17,173 nt of DNA from JAXHUM01 sp034189325 (lineage in GTDB: Bacteria; Desulfobacterota; DSM-4660; Desulfatiglandales; Desulfatiglandaceae): positions 1 through 17,173 of the forward strand of contig JAXHUM010000115.1 of NCBI GenBank assembly GCA_034189325.1, written 5' to 3'. Positions 8,248 through 14,944 of the stretch are shown piece by piece. The translations under genes and the position numbers were made by a program. How positions within the stretch are numbered: position 1 is the first letter of the stretch; each line of letters opens with the position of its first letter. The notes below the pieces were generated by a model. That model saw only the letters and a list, made by a program, of their open reading frames with translations, searched no databases and had not been told where the DNA came from.

Positions 8248-8301
8248 TCCGGGGATACCCTGCTCCCCTAAGGCCGTGCAGGTCTCTTCGGCCTTCCCGG
8301 A
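8248..8301 (-). ncRNA. Structured serC leader with competing hairpins
   Basis: Between the cooC-like gene and serC the sequence contains three perfect pairings. AAGGCCG (8270-8276) pairs with CGGCCTT (8289-8295). GGGGA (8251-8255) pairs with TCCCC (8264-8268). An outer TCCGGG (8248-8253) pairs with CCCGGA (8296-8301). The second and third share GGG at 8251-8253 and so exclude each other. On the serC strand no T-run follows, so it is not a plain terminator of cooC. On the plus strand the outer stem is followed by ATTTTTAA, which could act as a terminator for an antisense transcript. I recognise no known riboswitch class. Confidence 0.4.
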
Positions 8302-8352
8302 TTTTTAATAGCTTAGCGCCGACCAAAGGTATCCGCCTCAGCAGCGCTCTAT

Positions 8353-9114
8353 TCAATCCTCCAGCGACCCAAGCATCTTCTTGACTATCTCAAGCACCGA
8401 CGTAGCTGTTTCATAGGGAGGCCTGCCTTCCAGATCAGCATCCATGATGTCGGTCAGGTGGGGAATAAAGCCGAGGAAGTCAAAACCGGGCATTTTCTCT
8501 ATCAAGAAGTCCTTGTCCCTGTTCGATCGAATCTTGTTCCCGACAAAACTCAGATTCTTAAGACCTATATCATCAGCAAGATTTCGGATCTGATAGGCGG
8601 TCTCGATACTTCTCCTTCCAGGCTCCACCACAACAATCAGCCGGTCCACTGCCATTGCGGTTCCTCTCCCCAAGTGTTCCAGACCTGCCTCCATATCCAG
8701 GACCACCACCTCGTCGCGGGCCAGCACAATGTGCATAATGAGGTGTTTCAAGAGGACACTCTCGGGGCATACGCAACCGGCTCCCCCCTTTTTTACGCCA
8801 CCCATGACCATCACCCTTACACCGTCGCTTTCGACCGACAACGTTTCAGGGAGATCATCAACTTTTGGATTCAGCCTAAAGAAAGAACCCATGGATCCGA
8901 CTTTAGCCCCGGTCCTTTCTTCTATGAGCTCTTTCATCTCTGAAATGGGTGTGATATTGTCGCTGTCTTTGACTCCAAGTGCCTGAGCCAGATTTGCATC
9001 AGGATCCGCATCAATCGCCAAGACCCTGTTTCCTTTATCTGCCAAGGCCCTGATCAAAAACGCGGCAAAGGTCGTCTTGCCGACGCCTCCCTTTCCGCTG
9101 ACGGCAATCTTCAT
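8353..9114 (-). CDS. cooC: CooC-type ATPase, CO dehydrogenase nickel-insertion/maturation factor
   Basis: MinD/NifH-class P-loop ATPase of 253 residues. It has the deviant Walker A SGKGGVGKTTFAAFL (residues 6-20), AIDADPDANLAQALG, and EVVVLDMEAGLEHLGRGTA as the Walker B/switch region. A CxC pair (C114 and C116 in GAGCVCPES) matches the dimer-interface metal site described for CooC proteins. Such proteins use ATP-driven dimerisation to help load nickel into the C-cluster of carbon monoxide dehydrogenase. No CODH/ACS gene lies in this window, so the partner must be elsewhere or the protein serves another nickel enzyme. The ATG has AAGGAG in front. It lies 100 bp downstream of mltF on the same strand; co-transcription is uncertain. 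Confidence 0.85.
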   Translation of the reverse strand: MKIAVSGKGGVGKTTFAAFLIRALADKGNRVLAIDADPDANLAQALGVKDSDNITPISEMKELIEERTGAKVGSMGSFFRLNPKVDDLPETLSVESDGVRVMVMGGVKKGGAGCVCPESVLLKHLIMHIVLARDEVVVLDMEAGLEHLGRGTAMAVDRLIVVVEPGRRSIETAYQIRNLADDIGLKNLSFVGNKIRSNRDKDFLIEKMPGFDFLGFIPHLTDIMDADLEGRPPYETATSVLEIVKKMLGSLED

Positions 9115-9214
9115 TCTAATCTCCTTATCTCTTCTCTCTCGGCCTGGGCCGTTTTCTTTTCACGCAAATTAGCAGGCTTCCTGTAAAATATAAACAAAAT
9201 TCTTCAGACAAAAA

Positions 9215-10621
9215 TCAGCTCTCGCTCAAGGCCTCGATACCAAGCCCATTGTTGAACCCCTCTCTCTTCAGTATGGCGTAATAGGTCAATATTCTGTTCA
9301 CATAACGAACCGGTTCCGTGCCCCTGCAATAACCGTATCGCGTCTTTTTATAATATTTGCGATATCGAAGGAGCGGCAATGTCTGTTCAATGGAGGACCA
9401 GCTATAGGGGTCGAGACCTCTCTCCTCGGCGATTTTCTGGGCATCGACAACATGTCCATGACCGACATTGTACGAGGCCAGGGCCATAAGCAGGCGGTCG
9501 GGGTCCTCTGCCTTGGCATTTCTCTTGTAGAGCGAGCGAAGGTATTTGGTCCCTCCCATGATACTCTGCTCCGGGTCGAGACGGTTCTTGACCCTCATAT
9601 CCTTAGCCGTATTCAAGGTAAGCTGCATGAGTCCTCTCACGCCCGTATAACTCCTGGCGTAGCGATTGAAATGGGATTCCTGATACACTACCGCAGCAAT
9701 CAACCGCCAGTCAAATCCGTATCTGTCAGCCGCCTTTTGAATAGTACCTTTGTATTTTGGAAGCCTCGTTTTGAGTCTCAAGTGGAAGCGCTTGAGATCT
9801 ACATAATCAAAGACTTCTACGTTGGCGTAATACTCATCGTAGAGCTTGTCAAAGGTTCCATCCTCCTTGATCTTCTTAAAGAAGGCATTAATTTTCCTCA
9901 GCAGGGCTCTTTCTCCTCGTCTCACAGCCCATCCAAGGGATTGAGATTCTTCTATGGGAAAGGCAATCCTCACATCCGGATAGTAACGACGATTCAAAAG
10001 GGCCACGTTAGACGCTGCAATGGTCACCTCAATCTCTTTTTCACTGACCATCCTGATCAACTCTTCCGTGGGAATATCATCATATAATTTGATGTTGATG
10101 TTGAGGCCTTCATCCCTGAGTTCATTGAGTCGCTCTTCATAGGATGTTCCGCGTCGGACATGAATGGTCTTCCCTGCCAAGTCATCGAGACTGTTGATCT
10201 CGTCATTGTTGGTGTGGAGGACAACCATTTGTTGGATAGAGAGATATTCGTCCGAGAACGCCATCCTCCTTTTCCTTAACGGTGTCACACCCAGGTTTGC
10301 GGCAATAAAGTCCCCCTCTTCAGAATTCAGCGTACGATGGAGATCTTGCCATTTCGGCGTGATGATCTTCAACTCGACGCCGAGATACTCGCTGAATGCC
10401 TTGGCAAGGTCGTATTCAAATCCCCTGGGCTCATCTCTGTAGGTGTAGTAGCAATGGGCATTGTTTCGGGTAATCACCATGATTTGTCGAGACGCCTCAA
10501 CCCGCTTGAGAGCATTGTCCCTCGTTGAAAGAAAAATCAAAGGCAGAGACACAATAATAATAATAAAGAGGAGTTTCTTCCAGTCTTCCCACTTTTCTCC
10601 AATTTTATGTCGATGTTCCAC
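9215..10621 (-). CDS. mltF: Membrane-bound lytic murein transglycosylase F
   Basis: Protein of 468 residues. A short basic cytoplasmic end is followed by one hydrophobic helix (about 17-32, LLFIIIIVSLPLIFLS), which acts as a signal anchor with no lipobox. Then comes a bacterial solute-binding family 3 domain (about 43-265) and a C-terminal SLT domain (about 285-455). The SLT domain has the catalytic glutamate E315 in VVYQESHFNR, followed by GLMQLTLNTAK and ASYNVGHGHVVDAQ. The enzyme cleaves peptidoglycan glycan strands to 1,6-anhydromuramic ends in the periplasm, and the binding-protein domain allosterically regulates it in characterised homologues. Translation starts at a GTG with TAGGAA upstream. 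It begins 71 bp after the corrinoid adenosyltransferase stop. Confidence 0.93.
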   Translation of the reverse strand: MEHRHKIGEKWEDWKKLLFIIIIVSLPLIFLSTRDNALKRVEASRQIMVITRNNAHCYYTYRDEPRGFEYDLAKAFSEYLGVELKIITPKWQDLHRTLNSEEGDFIAANLGVTPLRKRRMAFSDEYLSIQQMVVLHTNNDEINSLDDLAGKTIHVRRGTSYEERLNELRDEGLNINIKLYDDIPTEELIRMVSEKEIEVTIAASNVALLNRRYYPDVRIAFPIEESQSLGWAVRRGERALLRKINAFFKKIKEDGTFDKLYDEYYANVEVFDYVDLKRFHLRLKTRLPKYKGTIQKAADRYGFDWRLIAAVVYQESHFNRYARSYTGVRGLMQLTLNTAKDMRVKNRLDPEQSIMGGTKYLRSLYKRNAKAEDPDRLLMALASYNVGHGHVVDAQKIAEERGLDPYSWSSIEQTLPLLRYRKYYKKTRYGYCRGTEPVRYVNRILTYYAILKREGFNNGLGIEALSES

Positions 10622-10692
10622 GGGGCGATTCCTAATATAATTATAAGCGCCTAGTCGGTCTCAGGCGGTTCCGGGTGAAGTCGAAAAGGGTC

Positions 10693-11208
10693 TTATCGTT
10701 CGATACCATCCCTTGCCTCGACTCCCTCTTGATAGTAGTGCTTGACCTCATTCATCTCCGTCACCAGATCCGCTGCTTCCAGGACGAGTCGATCGGCCTT
10801 TCTGCCGGTAATCACCAACTCAACACTGTCCGGTTTCGCCTTGATGAAATCGAGGAGGTCTTCCACTGAAAAGAGACGGTAGTATGTGGCGATATTCGCC
10901 TCATCCAGAATAATGATATCATAGTCTTCTGAACACATGATCTGTCGGACCTCTTTCAGACCACCTTGAGCGCATCGGATATCTTCATCGTCCGGGTCTT
11001 TTGAAATAAAGCAATCCCTGCCGTATTGTTTAACCGTAATATAGTCTGAGAGCGTCTTGAGTGAATCCAATTCATGGTATTTCATTCCTTTGACAAATTG
11101 GGCTATGTAGACCCTGAGCCCCGCCCCCGCGGCGCGTAGCGCAAGACCGAGCGCCGCCGTTGTTTTGCCCTTTCCACTGCCTGTATAGACTTGAACATAT
11201 CCCTTCAT
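10693..11208 (-). CDS. cobO: Cob(I)yrinic acid a,c-diamide (corrinoid) adenosyltransferase, from internal start
   Basis: CobO/BtuR-type ATP:corrinoid adenosyltransferase that attaches the 5'-deoxyadenosyl ligand to cobalt in coenzyme B12 synthesis or salvage. The 171-residue product starts MKGYVQVYTGSGKGKTTAAL, a normal beginning for stand-alone members, with the P-loop GSGKGKTT. It continues with LALRAAGAGLRVYIAQFVKG, YDIIILDEANIA (Walker B) and VELVITGRKADRLVLEAADLVTEM. The length is typical for the family. AAGGGAG stands six bases before the ATG, strongly suggesting independent translation, although the upstream kinase frame is continuous with it. The window also encodes CobA-HemD, an earlier corrinoid-pathway step, but on the other strand some 8 kb away. 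Confidence 0.9.
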   Translation of the reverse strand: MKGYVQVYTGSGKGKTTAALGLALRAAGAGLRVYIAQFVKGMKYHELDSLKTLSDYITVKQYGRDCFISKDPDDEDIRCAQGGLKEVRQIMCSEDYDIIILDEANIATYYRLFSVEDLLDFIKAKPDSVELVITGRKADRLVLEAADLVTEMNEVKHYYQEGVEARDGIER

Positions 11209-12681
11209 TGTTGACTCCCTTTTTTGTGTCTGCCCATTCCTCTTCACTTCTTCCAGATTCCTCTCGAGAATATCCATCGTCTCAGAAACTCTTTTAATGG
11301 CTACATCGTCGTGAGGGTTGATGGCAAGAATCTTACTCCACTCTCCGATAGCCTTTCCATAGGCTCCCCTTTTGAAAAATTCTTCGCCGCTGGAAAAGCA
11401 GGTGTCTATCATTTCATCCCACGCCGTGTACATGATACAGGTCTCATCATTCGTCGGATGTTCCTCCCTTTGAGACAACCTCTGGAGCTGTTCTTCCAGG
11501 TTATTAAGTGTCGAAACCCGGTTCTCCCTGTTCTTTACCAAGGTCGCCATGATGAATCGGTTCAGGTCGTCCGGTATTTCAGGCCTGAGCTTTTTCGGGG
11601 GCCTGACCGGCTCCTTTAAGTGCTTGTACGCCACGGAAAAGGGATCATCGCCCCAAAAGGGTGTTTTCCCTGTGAGCACCTCATAGCAGACACAGCCAAA
11701 CGAATAAATGTCCGTGCGCCTGTCCACCCCCTCCCCAATCACCTGCTCCGGGGCCATGTAATTGGGTGAACCGAGTCGGATTCCGGCAGAGGTGAGGGCC
11801 GCCGCGCCTTCAGCCCGCGCAATTCCAAAATCCATGAGCTTGATTTCGCCATGTCTGCAGCTCATTATGTTTGCCGGCTTCACATCTCGATGGACAATTC
11901 CCATGTCATGGGCAAAGGACAGGGCCGATCCGATCTTGAGGATTATCTCACGAGCCTGGTCAATGGGAAAAGGCCCTGATGATTTGATGACCTCCATAAT
12001 ACTCTGTCCTCTGACATACTCCATGACAATAAAATAGGTACCATAGGCCTCAACAAGTTCGTGTAGTTTCACAATATCTTTGTGGTCCAATCGGCTGATT
12101 ATCCCTGCCTCCCTTTTGAAACGTGCGGCTCGACCACTCTCTCCGGCAAATTCGTGGGGGAGCATTTTAATCGCCACATAATGACTCTTGAGGTCATCCA
12201 GACCTTGATAGACAATACCCATCCCTCCTCTGCCGATTTCCCTTAATATTCGGTAAGTTCCCACCGACCTGCTGAACAAGGCATCATCGTCCGAACCAAG
12301 TCGGCTCGCCACGACATCTGTCAGAAAAGCGAGAACCGGTGGATGGTCTTCCACAAGAGCATCAAAATCATTCTTACGAAGAGTATACAGACGGACCTCC
12401 CCATCGGCAATCACGTCGGCCGAACGGGGGTTACCGGTAAGGAGTGACATCTCTCCCACAAAATCGCCCTGTCCAAGACTTGCGATACGGCCCTCATCCG
12501 GGACCACGACATTCACCGAGCCCGATCGGATGAATGAAATAAAGTCACCAGGGTCCCCTCTCCGAATGATCCTATCCCCATCCGCAAAGGACTCGGGTAT
12601 CATCTTGCCGGACACCTTTTCAAGCTCATCCTGGGAGAGCCATTTGAACAGATCAAGGTTATTTAAAAAGTCAAATATCAT
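10693..12681 (-). CDS. cNMP-binding domain / Ser-Thr protein kinase ORF running in frame into a corrinoid adenosyltransferase
   Basis: One uninterrupted frame of 662 codons. Residues 1-125 form a Crp-type cyclic-nucleotide-binding domain (DFVGEMSLLTGNPRSADVIA resembles a phosphate-binding cassette with its Glu and Arg). Residues about 143-400 form a complete Hanks-type kinase: IGRGGMGIV glycine loop, K172 in VAIK, HRDVKPANI with catalytic D266, DFG at 284, and MAPE. Residues about 430-470 resemble one TPR unit. From residue 492 on is the adenosyltransferase described separately. I chose ATG 12681 over TTG 12705, which has no ribosome-binding site and adds a tryptophan/lysine tail. There is no transmembrane segment, so the kinase is cytosolic. 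The fusion may be real or may come from a one-base difference in the A6 run at 11220-11225; see findings. Kinase targets are unknown. Confidence 0.8.
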   Translation of the reverse strand: MIFDFLNNLDLFKWLSQDELEKVSGKMIPESFADGDRIIRRGDPGDFISFIRSGSVNVVVPDEGRIASLGQGDFVGEMSLLTGNPRSADVIADGEVRLYTLRKNDFDALVEDHPPVLAFLTDVVASRLGSDDDALFSRSVGTYRILREIGRGGMGIVYQGLDDLKSHYVAIKMLPHEFAGESGRAARFKREAGIISRLDHKDIVKLHELVEAYGTYFIVMEYVRGQSIMEVIKSSGPFPIDQAREIILKIGSALSFAHDMGIVHRDVKPANIMSCRHGEIKLMDFGIARAEGAAALTSAGIRLGSPNYMAPEQVIGEGVDRRTDIYSFGCVCYEVLTGKTPFWGDDPFSVAYKHLKEPVRPPKKLRPEIPDDLNRFIMATLVKNRENRVSTLNNLEEQLQRLSQREEHPTNDETCIMYTAWDEMIDTCFSSGEEFFKRGAYGKAIGEWSKILAINPHDDVAIKRVSETMDILERNLEEVKRNGQTQKRESTMKGYVQVYTGSGKGKTTAALGLALRAAGAGLRVYIAQFVKGMKYHELDSLKTLSDYITVKQYGRDCFISKDPDDEDIRCAQGGLKEVRQIMCSEDYDIIILDEANIATYYRLFSVEDLLDFIKAKPDSVELVITGRKADRLVLEAADLVTEMNEVKHYYQEGVEARDGIER
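11215..11221 (-). promoter_or_regulatory. Internal ribosome-binding site of the corrinoid adenosyltransferase
   Basis: Minus-strand AAGGGAG, six bases from the ATG at 11208 and inside the continuous kinase frame. Its three-prime neighbour on the plus strand is the T6 run at 11220-11225 (A6 in the mRNA). Confidence 0.65.
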
Positions 12682-12705
12682 TTTTTTCCACCATCTTTTG
12701 ATCAA

Positions 12706-13118
12706 GCAACGGTTAAGCCCGATGCTGAGACGGTGATAAAACCTCTTTAAGGAGAGATGAAAAAATCGCCATATAGTATATCATATTTGACCGATAATTC
12801 ATTATCTCAATAATCGATGGCCCCATCAACGCCTTCACATGCATCACCTGCCCTGATGATGTAAAAAATTACCAATAAGTTTCATCACTATTCCACGCCG
12901 GGGCTGGTCATTTTTGCAGACTTTGTGCCATCCAGACTTGAAACAATCAAAATTACTGATATTACTTTCTTTTTTTTCGCCTTAAAATTATCAATTCTGG
13001 CATGCACCTTGCTTTGTTCAACGACACAAATTGAACGCCGATCGAAATTCCGGAAAAACCTAAAGGGTTCGGCCGAGGTAGCAGAAGTATAGAAAGGACT
13101 TTGGAGGATTGAGAGAAA
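12706..13118. other. Divergent intergenic region between the kinase ORF and the 75-residue gene
   Basis: 413 bp without a supportable gene. It is AT-rich in the centre. The minus-strand side must hold the kinase promoter. A TATACT hexamer lies in ATATGATATACTATATGG near 12766-12787, but I see no good -35 partner. The plus-strand side holds the sigma-54 promoter listed separately. Beyond that I see nothing definite. Confidence 0.5.
12997..13013 (+). promoter_or_regulatory. Sigma-54 (-24/-12) promoter
   Basis: CTGGCATGCACCTTGCT matches the RpoN consensus YTGGCACGRNNNTTGCW at all positions except C7 (T here) and R9 (C here). The invariant GG (12999-13000) and GC (13011-13012) are exactly ten bases apart. 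The predicted start is about 12 bases downstream, near 13024, leaving a leader of about 95 nt before the ATG at 13119. It should need an enhancer-binding activator, which is not encoded in this window. Confidence 0.75.
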
Positions 13119-13346
13119 ATGAGAATTAGCTTGAAAGCTTATAAATACGCTGGAAACCTGAAAAAGGAGTTTAAGAGTGTGAACGAGGCGAAACGAGTCG
13201 CGGAAGTTATCTCACGGAAATACCCCCATCTCATTTTGAGGCCGAATATTGAGCTGGACGATATCCCCGAAATCGACCTTTCCGACTTTGGGAAGGATGA
13301 CGCGGGTAACACCAATACCTGGAATAACTTAGCGCGACAGGGCTAG
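13119..13346 (+). CDS. Small hypothetical protein under a sigma-54 promoter
   Basis: Unrecognised 75-residue protein. The first half is basic and probably helical (MRISLKAYKYAGNLKKEFKS, then VNEAKRVAEVISRKYP). The second half is acidic and probably flexible (LDDIPEIDLSDFGKDDAGN). There is no signal peptide, membrane segment or cysteine. GGAGG at 13103-13107 gives an 11-base spacing to the ATG, slightly long but acceptable. The sigma-54 promoter at 12997-13013 and clean codon composition support a real gene. It diverges from the cNMP-binding kinase ORF. The charge-split layout suggests a binding partner or regulator, but no function can be assigned. Confidence 0.7.
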   Translation: MRISLKAYKYAGNLKKEFKSVNEAKRVAEVISRKYPHLILRPNIELDDIPEIDLSDFGKDDAGNTNTWNNLARQG

Positions 13347-13377
13347 ACTGATTCGGTTCTCTGTGATTGATCATGGA

Positions 13378-13620
13378 TCAGGAAGCGTCTCCGTTGGTCG
13401 GGACTGGAGAGAGCGACATCACCTTATCCATCCCCTGAGGATTTGCTCGGCCCTAAAGTCTTTGACTTGTTTGAAACGCCATTGCATCATATCCGCATTT
13501 TGACCTTTCCGAACCATTTCACTCTGAGCTGGACCGATATATTGGACAGGGAGGCAAGTAGATGTTGGCGGTTGTGAAATGGTGTTTGTCTCAAGCGCTT
13601 GTTAAGAAGTCCTCCGACAA
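13378..13620 (-). pseudogene. Decayed 3' remnant of a second DUF39 (homocysteine biosynthesis) gene
   Basis: Read on the minus strand this stretch resembles the C-terminal 70-80 codons of the intact gene at 13641-14810, split over three frames. Remnant FHNRQHLLASLSNISVQL corresponds to YGNDYPLGQGKSLGQVSYAEL of the intact protein. Remnant VKDFRAEQILRGWIR corresponds to VKALEIAHILKEWIE. Remnant SLSPVPTNGDAS followed by TGA at 13378 corresponds to LLSAPIEPLPAA followed by its stop. The DNA also aligns: CACCTTATCCAT...TGAGGAT at about 13420-13445 against the counterpart at about 13683-13708. At least two frameshifts make it non-functional. The alignment was done by eye. Confidence 0.5.
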
Positions 13621-13640
13621 GTCCAAGGCCTTTAGAACTG

Positions 13641-14810
13641 TCACGCAGCAGGGAGCGGCTCAATCGGCGCTGACAGGAGAAAGTCACCTTTCTCAATCCA
13701 TTCCTTGAGGATGTGTGCGATCTCAAGGGCCTTGACATAGGAAGATAGAGGCGCCGTCAGGATATCCTGCCTATTAAATCGGATCGTCCCGGACTTGAGT
13801 TCCGCATAGCTCACCTGGCCGAGGCTCTTCCCCTGCCCCAAAGGATAATCATTTCCGTAATCGATAATCTGCGTAAAGATCTCTTCATCGGAAACTCCAG
13901 TATAGCGAGCCATATCTTCGTTGAGGATCGGTATGGGGACACCCAGACCCACGGCAAGAGAACATCCATAGCCGAGGAGGCTCGCACCGGCTATCCACTT
14001 GGGATCCATCTCCTTCAAGTCGCCCATCACCATCAGTGTGCCGGCAGGACTCAAGGGAACGCCGTTTTCCCCCCTTTTGGCATGGGGATTGTGCTGGGTC
14101 CCTGGGCCTATGACATACCCCTGGGCCCCGCCAAGGAAGATCCGCGTCCCAAGCCCCATGGTCAAGTAGTAGGGATCGTTGAAAAGGGGGCTCAACTGCC
14201 CTGAGGTGGAATAGTTGGCATTACCCCCCTTTGGCTTCAGCACTCCCATATAGGTATATATGGTCTGATTAGAGAGATTAATCGCACAGTTATAATTCTG
14301 ATAAGCGTTTCTAGGGTTCAATAGAACCGAGTAGGGGAGATCGGCCAGACTAATCCTTTTTTTGACTTCTCTGTTTGGATAGCAATCCGTCCCATAACCG
14401 GTGGCCCTTAGCCTCACCTTTTTCCCCGCCACAAGATCCTGTATAACGTGACCCCCGCCATATTTGAATTCTCCTGGGCGCACCCTGTTCAATGGATCAT
14501 CCTCCGCCGTTTCCGTCGCTCCGATGTAAATATCAACAGCGGCAATACCAGCATAGGCAGGGACATTGTTTAACCACACGCGCGATGCCTTGATGGTAGG
14601 TTTGGTATGTCCGAAGTTTATAAAGGCACCGGAAGAGCACATAATCGAAAAAGTCCCGGTGGTGACGACATCAACCTCTCGCGCGGCCTTTTTGGGGCCC
14701 ACACGCTTGACGATTTGACTCATCTCATCGGCTGTCACGACAGCAACATCACCGTTTCTGATTTTTTTGTTGATCTCTTCCAGTGTTCTGGTTGATTTTT
14801 TCTGCGCCAT
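13641..14810 (-). CDS. Homocysteine biosynthesis protein (DUF39 / HcyBio family)
   Basis: Protein of 389 residues. The family takes part in direct sulfuration of aspartate semialdehyde to homocysteine in methanogens and many anaerobes, bypassing acylated homoserine. Typical segments are DVVTTGTFSIMCSSGAFINFGHTKP (C58), GGGHVIQDLVAGKKVRLRATGYGTDCYPN (C143), LNPRNAYQNYNCAIN and GAQGYVIGPGTQHNP. C58 and C143 look like the two conserved cysteines of the family. There is no C-terminal CBS pair. I chose the ATG at 14810 (MAQKKSTRTLEEIN), which has GGAGG ten bases upstream; a longer frame to 14903 lacks family support. The usual partner, a NIL-domain ferredoxin, is not in the window. The gene lies 134 bp downstream of the queuosine transporter on the same strand. 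Confidence 0.9.
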   Translation of the reverse strand: MAQKKSTRTLEEINKKIRNGDVAVVTADEMSQIVKRVGPKKAAREVDVVTTGTFSIMCSSGAFINFGHTKPTIKASRVWLNNVPAYAGIAAVDIYIGATETAEDDPLNRVRPGEFKYGGGHVIQDLVAGKKVRLRATGYGTDCYPNREVKKRISLADLPYSVLLNPRNAYQNYNCAINLSNQTIYTYMGVLKPKGGNANYSTSGQLSPLFNDPYYLTMGLGTRIFLGGAQGYVIGPGTQHNPHAKRGENGVPLSPAGTLMVMGDLKEMDPKWIAGASLLGYGCSLAVGLGVPIPILNEDMARYTGVSDEEIFTQIIDYGNDYPLGQGKSLGQVSYAELKSGTIRFNRQDILTAPLSSYVKALEIAHILKEWIEKGDFLLSAPIEPLPAA

Positions 14811-14944
14811 TCGGGACTGACCTCCTGGACAAGGATTTGGCTCTGCATCATAGGATGAACGATTTCTTCTGACAAGCAAAAACAGATAGGAAAAGCCTGT
14901 CACCTTCTAGGGAGTGGGGCGTGCACGGCCCCGTTGAAAAAAGT

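Noticed and set aside
9452..10087. 211-residue plus-strand open frame
   Set aside because: Antisense to mltF; low-complexity composition typical of a mirror frame.
11215..11230. Canonical -1 ribosomal frameshift heptamer (A AAA AAG) at the kinase/adenosyltransferase junction
   Set aside because: The A-run is in the wrong phase relative to the kinase codons (CAA AAA AGG). Indel or transcriptional slippage is the better explanation.
13487..13738. 83-residue minus-strand open frame overlapping the DUF39 3' end
   Set aside because: Its first half is an out-of-frame reading of the intact gene. Its second half is part of the decayed duplicate, so it is not a gene.
14926..14942. GGGGCGTGCACGGCCCC as a terminator between yhhQ and DUF39
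   Set aside because: The stem is short and no T-run follows on the transcribed minus strand.
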